Shown here: positions 37,501 to 49,500 of the stretch, in pieces
Numbering within the stretch: the stretch's first letter is position 1
How the letters are laid out: every line of letters begins with the position of its first letter
NCBI GenBank assembly: GCA_032622095.1
Contig: CP136066.1
Location: 63,828,609 to 63,892,608, forward strand
Length of the DNA: 64,000 nucleotides
Direction: 5' to 3'
Source: Siphonodentalium dalli
Lineage: Eukaryota; Mollusca; Scaphopoda; Gadilida; Siphonodentaliidae
Notes under the pieces: generated by a model
What the model was told of the DNA's origin: nothing
The model's database searches: none
The model's input: only the letters and a program-made list of their open reading frames with translations
Position numbers and translations under genes: made by a program

Positions 37501-40500
37501 TCATACTGGTTGTGTGTGGGTAACATTACTTACATCGAGTACGTCCAGGTCATACTGGTTGTGTGTGGGTAACATTACTTACATCGAGTACATCCAGGTC
37601 ATACTGGTTGTGTGTGGGTAACATTACTTACATCGAGTACGTCCAGGTCATACTGGTTGTGTGTGGGTAACATTACTTACATCGAGTACGTCCAGGTCAT
37701 ACTGGTTGTGTGTGGGTAACATTACTTACATCGAGTACATCCAGGTCATACTGGTTGTGTGTGGAGAAACAGTACTTACATCGAGTACATCCAGGTCATA
37801 ATGGTTGTGTGTGGGTAACATTACTTACATCGAGTACGTCCAGGTCATACTGGTTGTTCATGGAGAAGCAGTACTTACATCGAGTACGTCCAGGTCATAC
37901 TGGTTGTGTGTGGGTAACATTACTTACATCGAGTACATCCAGGTCATACTGGTTGTGTGTGGGTAACATTACTTACATCGAGTACATCCAGGTCATACTG
38001 GTTGTTCATGGAGAAGCAGTACTTACATCGAGTACGTCCAGGTCATACTGGTTGTGTGTGGGTAACATTACTTACATCGAGTACATCCAGGTCATACTGG
38101 TTGTGTGTGGGTAACATTACTTACATCGAGTACATCCAGGTCATACTGGTTGTTCATGGAGAAGCAGTACTTACATCGAGTACGTCCAGGTCATAATGGT
38201 TGTGTGTGGGTAACATTACTTACATCGAGTACATCCAGGTCATACTGGTTGTGTGTGGGTAACATTACTTACATCGAGTACATCCAGGTCATACTGGTTG
38301 TGTGTGGGTAACATTACTTACATCGAGTACATCCAGGTCATACTGGTTGTGTGTGGAGAAACAGTACTTACATCGAGTACGTCCAGGTCATACTGGTTGT
38401 GTGTGGGTAACATTACTTACATCGAGTACATCCAGGTCATACTGGTTGTGTGTGGGTAACATTACTTACATCGAGTACATCCAGGTCATACTGGTTGTGT
38501 GTGGGTAACATTACTTACATCGAGTACATCCAGGTCATACTGGTTGTTCATGGAGAAGCAGTACTTACATCGAGTACGTCCAGGTCATACTGGTTGTGTG
38601 TGGGTAACATTACTTACATCGAGTACATCCAGGTCATACTGGTTGTGTGTGGAGAAGCAGTACTTACATCGAGTACGTCCAGGTCATACTGGTTGTGTGT
38701 GGGTAACATTACTTACATCGAGTACATCCAGGTCATACTGGTTGTTCATGGAGAAGCAGTACTTACATCGAGTACGTCCAGGTCATACTGGTTGTGTGTG
38801 GGTAACATTACTTACATCGAGTACGTCCAGGTCATACTGGTTGTGTGTGGGTAACAGTACTTACATCGAGTACATCCAGGTCATACTGGTTGTGTGTGGG
38901 TAACATTACTTACATCGAGTACGTCCAGGTCATAATGGTTGTTCATGGAGAAGCAGTACTTACATCGAGTACATCCAGGTCATAATGGTTGTGTGTGGGT
39001 AACATTACTTACATCGAGTACATCCAGGTCATACTGGTTGTGTGTGGGTAACATTACTTACATCGAGTACGTCCAGGTCATAATGGTTGTTCATGGAGAA
39101 GCAGTACTTACATCGAGTACGTCCAGGTCATAATGGTTGTGTGTGGGTAACAGTACTTACATCGAGTACGTCCAGGTCATAATGGTTGTGTGTGGGTAAC
39201 ATTACTTACATCGAGTACATCCAGGTCATACTGGTTGTGTGTGGGTAACATTACTTACATCGAGTACGTCCAGGTCATACTGGTTGTTCATGGAGAAGCA
39301 GTACTTACATCGAGTACATCCAGGTCATAATGGTTGTGTGTGGGTAACATTACTTACATCGAGTACGTCCAGGTCATACTGGTTGTGTGTGGGTAACATT
39401 ACTTACATCGAGTACGTCCAGGTCATACTGGTTGTGCATGGAGAAGCAGTACTTACATCGAGTACATCCAGGTCATAATGGTTGTGTGTGGGTAACATTA
39501 CTTACATCGAGTACATCCAGGTCATACTGGTTGTGTGTGGGTAACATTACTTACATCGAGTACGTCCAGGTCATACTGGTTGTGTGTGGGTAACATTACT
39601 TACATCGAGTACGTCCAGGTCATACTGGTTGTGTGTGGGTAACATTACTTACATCGAGTACATCCAGGTCATACTGGTTGTGTGTGGAGAAACAGTACTT
39701 ACATCGAGTACATCCAGGTCATAATGGTTGTGTGTGGGTAACATTACTTACATCGAGTACGTCCAGGTCATACTGGTTGTGTGTGGGTAACATTACTTAC
39801 ATCGAGTACATCCAGGTCATACTGGTTGTTCATGGAGAAGCAGTACTTACATCGAGTACGTCCAGGTCATACTGGTTGTGTGTGGGTAACAGTACTTACA
39901 TCGAGTACGTCCAGGTCATAATGGTTGTGTGTGGGTAACATTACTTACATCGAGTACATCCAGGTCATACTGGTTGTGTGTGGGTAACATTACTTACATC
40001 GAGTACGTCCAGGTCATACTGGTTGTGTGTGGGTAACATTACTTACATCGAGTACATCCAGGTCATACTGGTTGTGTGTGGGTAACATTACTTACATCGA
40101 GTACATCCAGGTCATACTGGTTGTGTGTGGGTAACATTACTTACATCGAGTACGTCCAGGTCATACTGGTTGTGTGTGGGTAACATTACTTACATCGAGT
40201 ACATCCAGGTCATACTGGTTGTGTGTGGGTAACATTACTTACATCGAGTACGTCCAGGTCATACTGGTTGTGTGTGGGTAACATTACTTACATCGAGTAC
40301 GTCCAGGTCATACTGGTTGTGTGTGGGTAACATTACTTACATCGAGTACATCCAGGTCATACTGGTTGTGTGTGGAGAAACAGTACTTACATCGAGTACA
40401 TCCAGGTCATAATGGTTGTGTGTGGGTAACATTACTTACATCGAGTACGTCCAGGTCATACTGGTTGTTCATGGAGAAGCAGTACTTACATCGAGTACGT

Positions 40501-43500
40501 CCAGGTCATACTGGTTGTGTGTGGGTAACATTACTTACATCGAGTACATCCAGGTCATACTGGTTGTGTGTGGGTAACATTACTTACATCGAGTACATCC
40601 AGGTCATACTGGTTGTTCATGGAGAAGCAGTACTTACATCGAGTACGTCCAGGTCATACTGGTTGTGTGTGGGTAACATTACTTACATCGAGTACATCCA
40701 GGTCATACTGGTTGTGTGTGGGTAACATTACTTACATCGAGTACATCCAGGTCATACTGGTTGTTCATGGAGAAGCAGTACTTACATCGAGTACGTCCAG
40801 GTCATAATGGTTGTGTGTGGGTAACATTACTTACATCGAGTACATCCAGGTCATACTGGTTGTGTGTGGAGAAACAGTACTTACATCGAGTACATCCAGG
40901 TCATACTGGTTGTGTGTGGGTAACATTACTTACATCGAGTACATCCAGGTCATACTGGTTGTGTGTGGGTAACATTACTTACATCGAGTACGTCCAGGTC
41001 ATACTGGTTGTGTGTGGGTAACATTACTTACATCGAGTACATCCAGGTCATACTGGTTGTGTGTGGAGAAACAGTACTTACATCGAGTAGTAAGTATAGG
41101 TCATACTGGTTGTGTGTGGAGAAGCAGTACTTACATCGAGTACGTCCAGGTCATACTGGTTGTGTGTGGAGAAGCAGTACTTACATCGAGTACGTCCAGG
41201 TCATACTGGTTGTGTGTGGGTAACATTACTTACATCGAGTACATCCAGGTCATACTGGTTGTGTGTGGGTAACATTACTTACATCGAGTACGTCCAGGTC
41301 ATACTGGTTGTGTGTGGGTAACATTACTTACATCGAGTACATCCAGGTCATACTGGTTGTGTGTGGGTAACATTACTTACATCGAGTACATCCAGGTCAT
41401 ACTGGTTGTGTGTGGAGAAACAGTACTTACATCGAGTACATCCAGGTCATACTGGTTGTGTGTGGGTAACATTACTTACATCGAGTACATCCAGGTCATA
41501 CTGGTTGTGTGTGGGTAACATTACTTACATCGAGTACGTCCAGGTCATACTGGTTGTGTGTGGGTAACATTACTTACATCGAGTACATCCAGGTCATACT
41601 GGTTGTGTGTGGAGAAACAGTACTTACATCGAGTAGTAAGTATAGGTCATACTGGTTGTGTGTGGAGAAGCAGTACTTACATCGAGTACGTCCAGGTCAT
41701 ACTGGTTGTGTGTGGAGAAGCAGTACTTACATCGAGTACGTCCAGGTCATACTGGTTGTGTGTGGGTAACATTACTTACATCGAGTACATCCAGGTCATA
41801 CTGGTTGTGTGTGGGTAACATTACTTACATCGAGTACGTCCAGGTCATACTGGTTGTGTGTGGGTAACATTACTTACATCGAGTACATCCAGGTCATACT
41901 GGTTGTGTGTGGAGAAACAGTACTTACATCGAGTAGTAAGTATAGGTCATACTGGTTGTGTGTGGAGAAGCAGTACTTACATCGAGTACATCCAGGTCAT
42001 ACTGGTTGTGTGTGGGTAACATTACTTACATCGAGTACATCCAGGTCATACTGGTTGTGTGTGGGTAACATTACTTACATCGAGTACGTCCAGGTCATAC
42101 TGGTTGTGTGTGGGTAACATTACTTACATCGAGTACATCCAGGTCATACTGGTTGTGTGTGGAGAAACAGTACTTACATCGAGTAGTAAGTATAGGTCAT
42201 ACTGGTTGTGTGTGGAGAAGCAGTACTTACATCGAGTACGTCCAGGTCATACTGGTTGTGTGTGGAGAAGCAGTACTTACATCGAGTACGTCCAGGTCAT
42301 ACTGGTTGTGTGGGTAACATTACTTACATCGAGTACATCCAGGTCATACTGGTTGTGTGTGGGTAACATTACTTACATCGAGTACGTCCAGGTCATACTG
42401 GTTGTGTGTGGGTAACATTACTTACATCGAGTACATCCAGGTCATACTGGTTGTGTGTGGAGAAACAGTACTTACATCGAGTAGTAAGTATAGGTCATAC
42501 TGGTTGTGTGTGGAGAAGCAGTACTTACATCGAGTACGTCCAGGTCATAATGGTTGTGTGTGGGTAACATTACTTACATCGAGTACGTCCAGGTCATACT
42601 GGTTGTGTGTGGAGAAACAGTACTTACATCGAGTAGTAAGTATAGGTCATACTGGTTGTGTGTGGAGAAGCAGTACTTACATCGAGTACGTCCAGGTCAT
42701 ACTGGTTGTGTGTGGAGAAGCAGTACTTACATCGAGTACGTCCAGGTCATACTGGTTGTGTGTGGGTAACATTACTTACATCGAGTACATCCAGGTCATA
42801 CTGGTTGTGTGTGGGTAACATTACTTACATCGAGTACATCCAGGTCATACTGGTTGTTCATGGAGAAGCAGTACTTACATCGAGTACGTCCAGGTCATAA
42901 TGGTTGTGTGTGGGTAACATTACTTACATCGAGTACGTCCAGGTCATACTGGTTGTGTGTGGGTAACATTACTTACATCGAGTACGTCCAGGTCATACTG
43001 GTTGTGTGTGGGTAACATTACTTACATCGAGTACGTCCAGGTCATACTGGTTGTGTGTGGGTAACATTACTTACATCGAGTACGTCCAGGTCATACTGGT
43101 TGTGTGTGGGTAACATTACTTACATCGAGTACGTCCAGGTCATACTGGTTGTGTGTGGGTAACATTACTTACATCGAGTACATCCAGGTCATACTGGTTG
43201 TGTGTGGGTAACATTACTTACATCGAGTACATCCAGGTCATACTGGTTGTGTGTGGGTAACATTACTTACATCGAGTACGTCCAGGTCATACTGGTTGTG
43301 TGTGGAGAAGCAGTACTTACATCGAGTACGTCCAGGTCATACTGGTTGTGTGTGGGTAACATTACTTACATCGAGTACGTCCAGGTCATACTGGTTGTGT
43401 GTGGGTAACATTACTTACATCGAGTACATCCAGGTCATACTGGTTGTGTGTGGGTAACATTACTTACATCGAGTACGTCCAGGTCATACTGGTTGTTCAT

Positions 43501-46500
43501 GGAGAAGCAGTACTTACATCGAGTACGTCCAGGTCATACTGGTTGTGTGTGGGTAACATTACTTACATCGAGTACGTCCAGGTCATACTGGTTGTGTGTG
43601 GGTAACATTACTTACATCGAGTACGTCCAGGTCATACTGGTTGTGTGTGGGTAACATTACTTACATCGAGTACGTCCAGGTCATACTGGTTGTGTGTGGG
43701 TAACATTACTTACATCGAGTACGTCCAGGTCATACTGGTTGTGTGTGGGTAACATTACTTACATCGAGTACATCCAGGTCATACTGGTTGTGTGTGGGTA
43801 ACATTACTTACATCGAGTACGTCCAGGTCATACTGGTTGTGTGTGGGTAACATTACTTACATCGAGTACGTCCAGGTCATACTGGTTGTGTGTGGGTAAC
43901 ATTACTTACATCGAGTACATCCAGGTCATACTGGTTGTGTGTGGGTAACATTACTTACATCGAGTACGTCCAGGTCATACTGGTTGTGTGTGGGTAACAT
44001 TACTTACATCGAGTACGTCCAGGTCATACTGGTTGTGTGTGGGTAACATTACTTACATCGAGTACATCCAGGTCATACTGGTTGTGTGTGGAGAAACAGT
44101 ACTTACATCGAGTACATCCAGGTCATACTGGTTGTGTGTGGGTAACATTACTTACATCGAGTACGTCCAGGTCATACTGGTTGTGTGTGGGTAACATTAC
44201 TTACATCGAGTACATCCAGGTCATACTGGTTGTGTGTGGGTAACATTACTTACATCGAGTACGTCCAGGTCATACTGGTTGTGTGTGGGTAACATTACTT
44301 ACATCGAGTACATCCAGGTCATACTGGTTGTGTGTGGGTAACATTACTTACATCGAGTACATCCAGGTCATACTGGTTGTGTGTGGGTAACATTACTTAC
44401 ATCGAGTACGTCCAGGTCATAATGGTTGTTCATGGAGAAGCAGTACTTACATCGAGTACGTCCAGGTCATAATGGTTGTGTGTGGGTAACATTACTTACA
44501 TCGAGTACATCCAGGTCATACTGGTTGTGTGTGGGTAACATTACTTACATCGAGTACATCCAGGTCATACTGGTTGTGTGTGGAGAAGCAGTACTTACAT
44601 CGAGTACGTCCAGGTCATACTGGTTGTGTGTGGGTAACATTACTTACATCGAGTACATCCAGGTCATACTGGTTGTTCATGGAGAAGCAGTACTTACATC
44701 GAGTACATCCAGGTCATACTGGTTGTGTGTGGGTAACATTACTTACATCGAGTACGTCCAGGTCATACTGGTTGTGTGTGGGTAACATTACTTACATCGA
44801 GTACATCCAGGTCATACTGGTTGTGTGTGGAGAAACAGTACTTACATCGAGTACATCCAGGTCATACTGGTTGTGTGTGGGTAACATTACTTACATCGAG
44901 TACATCCAGGTCATACTGGTTGTGTGTGGGTAACATTACTTACATCGAGTACGTCCAGGTCATACTGGTTGTGTGTGGGTAACATTACTTACATCGAGTA
45001 CATCCAGGTCATACTGGTTGTGTGTGGGTAACATTACTTACATCGAGTACATCCAGGTCATACTGGTTGTGTGTGGGTAACATTACTTACATCGAGTATG
45101 TCCAGATCATACTGGTTGTGTGTGGGTAACATTACTTACATCGAGTACATCCAGGTCATAATGGTTGTGTGTGGGTAACATTACTTACATCGAGTACATC
45201 CAGGTCATACTGGTTGTGTGTGGGTAACATTACTTACATCGAGTACGTCCAGGTCATACTGGTTGTGTGTGGGTAACATTACTTACATCGAGTACATCCA
45301 GGTCATACTGGTTGTGTGTGGGTAACATTACTTACATCGAGTACATCCAGGTCATACTGGTTGTGCATGGAGAAGCAGTACTTACATCGAGTACGTCCAG
45401 GTCATAATGGTTGTGTGTGGGTAACATTACTTACATCGAGTACATCCAGGTCATAATGGTTGTTCATGGAGAAGCAGTACTTACATCGAGTACGTCCAGG
45501 TCATAATGGTTGTGTGTGGGTAACATTACTTACATCGAGTACATCCAGGTCATACTGGTTGTGTGTGGGTAACATTACTTACATCGAGTACATCCAGGTC
45601 ATACTGGTTGTGTGTGGGTAACATTACTTACATCGAGTATGTCCAGATCATACTGGTTGTGTGTGGGTAACATTACTTACATCGAGTACATCCAGGTCAT
45701 AATGGTTGTGTGTGGGTAACATTACTTACATCGAGTACATCCAGGTCATACTGGTTGTGTGTGGGTAACATTACTTACATCGAGTACGTCCAGGTCATAC
45801 TGGTTGTGTGTGGGTAACATTACTTACATCGAGTACATCCAGGTCATACTGGTTGTGTGTGGGTAACATTACTTACATCGAGTACATCCAGGTCATACTG
45901 GTTGTGCATGGAGAAGCAGTACTTACATCGAGTACGTCCAGGTCATAATGGTTGTGTGTGGGTAACATTACTTACATCGAGTACGTCCAGGTCATACTGG
46001 TTGTGTGTGGGTAACATTACTTACATCGAGTACGTCCAGGTCATACTGGTTGTGTGTGGGTAACATTACTTACATCGAGTACATCCAGGTCATACTGGTT
46101 GTTCATGGAGAAACAGTACTTACATCGAGTAGTAAGTATAGGTCATACTGGTTGTGTGTGGAGAAGCAGTACTTACATCGAGTACGTCCAGGTCATACTG
46201 GTTGTGTGTGGGTAACATTACTTACATCGAGTACGTCCAGGTCATACTGGTTGTGTGTGGGTAACATTACTTACATCGAGTACATCCAGGTCATACTGGT
46301 TGTGTGTGGGTAACATTACTTACATCGAGTACATCCAGGTCATACTGGTTGTTCATGTAGAAACAGTACTTACATCGAGTACATCCAGGTCATACTGGTT
46401 GTTCATGTAGAAACAGTACTTACATCGAGTAGTAAGTATAGGTCATACTGGTTGTGTGTGGAGAAATAGAACTTACATCGAGTACGTCCAGGTCATACTG

Positions 46501-49500
46501 GTTGTGCGTGGCGGCATGAGAGTTCTTGACATACTGTAAGAGTCGTTTATAATCTTCATCTTCTTTCTCCATCGGCTACAAAATTCAATTTTATATTACA
46601 AATCAAGGAATATAACAGTAATTGAGAGATTTGCATAAGAAATATCATATTGGAGAAAGATGTAATGTGGATTCAAATTGTTCTTTGTGTGTCAACAACT
46701 CTTTCCAACACTGCAGCCCGCTTTAGCGGGCATGATGTAATTTACATTCACCACACGCATGTGGTTAATTTTCCAGAATACAGGGAATTATACAACATTT
46801 ACAGGGATATACAAATTAACTTATTGATTAGCGACTTGAATATCCTTTGGGTGATATTTGGCATCATTACTAATTGATTGGCGCGTACTCCAAGTCGCAG
46901 ACCTAACATGTATGGCCATAAAGAGATGTTGCCAGTCGAAATATAGATAGCACCTGTATGACATCACAATTACTAGTTTTGGGGTTTACTAAAAAATGTT
47001 GATGAAACACTGCAGACAGGTGTGGTGTTTTGAGTCAAATACCAATTTGGTTTATTATTGTTTATCACCAACACATTCCGATAGCATTATCCGTTTATGA
47101 AATAAAGAAGATTATGTTGACATTTCTAACGATGTTTTATTTGTGGTTTCCATCTATTGTCTCTTATTTTTGATGCAATGTTATGAAAATCACCATACCG
47201 GAGCAATACCAATTCAATAATAGCAGCTGTGGTGCATGTTATAAGCATGACATTAACGTGCATGCACATTCTGGGAATGCGATGAGGACATTGGTAGTTG
47301 TTGTAGTTGGAAATTGCTCATTATTCACCAGAATAATCACAAGTAAATGTGGACCTAAACGCGGGGAACTGTGTCTATTTCGGTCAAATAACATCTTGTT
47401 ATGCATATATGACCCGCCATATAAAATCCAGTCGTAAGTCAGGGGGGGCCAGGAAAAAATTTGCATACACAACGCTGAATTTTGTTTTTGCAGAACTTTG
47501 GACCCCCACCCCCCCCCCCCCCCCCCCCTCTTTGTGCAAAAAAAATATTTTTTTCCACTCATGGTTTTGGGACCCCCCCCCCCTTTCCAGTCACATTTGA
47601 ATGAAATTTATCAAGCTGGAGAGCCATTATAGGCAAAAACATCAGGGTGCAGAATGTCCAGTGAAGGTGGCTGATGTTGAGAAACAGAGAATAGTTAAAT
47701 TAGAATGAACATATATAATAATTATCAGTCATTCGTAATTTGACCATTCTGTTTTTTCAAGCATCATCCAACTTTGGTGTACTTTCGCCACCAGTTAAAC
47801 TCAAATACTAATAAATTATAACTATGAGCACAAACAATACACTCATGAGATTAAAAACATTTATCATGAAAAACTCAACACAACCAGCTGACACAACCAG
47901 TGAAACAACTTAAAAAAAATATTTTATCTAATTATTTATTCCAGACTTTGCACTGGACTTTGTGTAATGTGTATTTATCCATGAAATGCACTCGTGTTTA
48001 CTTTATATATTTTCTAAAGTTGCTAGTTAAATTGAAGTTGTAAACACACAACACACCGGAAAATTATATGCTGCCCAGGTTGAGATGGGGTTTTCTAGAT
48101 AAATGTTTTAAATCTCATATGAGTGTATTGCTTGTGCTGAGACAGTTCAGCTCTTTTTGTTATGCAGTATTTCATAAAGTGTATGTCCTATATATTACCA
48201 TTGGAAGTGTGTCCTTATAAGTGTTTTGACTGGTGGTATTAATATAGTTTCCTATGAACGATCCACTCCGATCTTATTGGATTTAATGGAGGCAGATGTA
48301 GCAGTGACTTTCTATGCAAAATGTATCAGATATATTCATTTTCATTTTATCATCGATGTCGTTCATCTAACATTTCTAAATTGAATGTTGAACGAGAGGC
48401 CGATCACGATCGGCATTATTTAAGTTACTTTAAACTCAGGTGAAGTTTCAATTATCGTTGTGCAAAGTGACTTACAAAATCTTTATCTAATCTGGATTAA
48501 GAAATGAATGAGTTTAACAAGAAACTTTGGTTACATTTTCTGGTACAAAATTACCCAAGTATTTCAGACTAGACACTTATCAAACTGTTTCTTGCCTGTT
48601 TTACAATATGCAGTGTACGTGGTTAGATGGATCATTTTAATATTAACAATAGCTAAATGGTTGTAGAATAGCGCATATAAATAAATAATATCTCATTATT
48701 TCACAAGTGAAAGACAGTCATGTTTTACTACGAAAATGCTATTGAGACTGATAGAGATCCATGTGAATGTCTGTTCATTAATAATTGGGTATGTAACACT
48801 GTAGCACTTTTGTCTTTTATAGTATTAGAAACTTTGTGCTAGAAACATGTTTATAGATTAGAGAACAGGCATGTTCTACATTTATTTTACACATTATTTC
48901 AGTTTCATATCAGACTTAATTGGAGAGTTGAATTTCAGTTTGATACCACAGATAGTGGTAATGTGATATTTTATATTACTTTAAACTGAAGTATATGTGG
49001 TTTATTTGTCTTTAGAGTTCATTATAATATATTTACATACCAAGTGGTTATCCAACCCAGGTGGGCCAGCGCAGTTAAAAATTTCACGAAGGTTTACTTA
49101 GTATTAGAAGGGACCAAATAATCAAAACATTCTGAGGCCAACCTGACCACAGATAACTGTACCTAGTATCTTGTGTGTACACTACAGGTGTTATTTAGAT
49201 CATAACACATCAAAACAATCATTATATAGGCTAAACAGCTTGTAATTAGGTCAAAAAAGGGCAAAAGGAAAAAATTTGCAAGCACCAGAAAACACCGGAA
49301 AAAACGTGTTTTCAGGAGCTGCGACCCCCCCCCCCCCCCCCCGCCACACTCTTCTATATGCTTCTATATATGTGTGGGGCTCCCTGCAGGGTAATGGATG
49401 TTTTTTATTTTATGTCTTAAAAATTGTAAGAAACATTTATTTAAAAAAAATGATAAAAAATTGTTAGGCCAATGCATTCTCTTATATATGCGAGGCGACC

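Noticed and set aside
27417-46313. Dozens of overlapping plus-strand open frames of 64-184 codons in the donor array
   Set aside because: They are forced by the 49/50-bp repeat, lie antisense to PARP1, and shift frame with each change of unit type. No independent coding signal.
27413-46508. CRISPR array
   Set aside because: Repeats are contiguous with no unique spacers, the DNA is a eukaryotic intron, and each unit is explained by the E6 exon/donor boundary.
47239-47600. Open frames of 83-107 codons at the left end of the 2.2-kb element
   Set aside because: They run through the poly(C) tract and the terminal inverted repeat and have no transposase motif.
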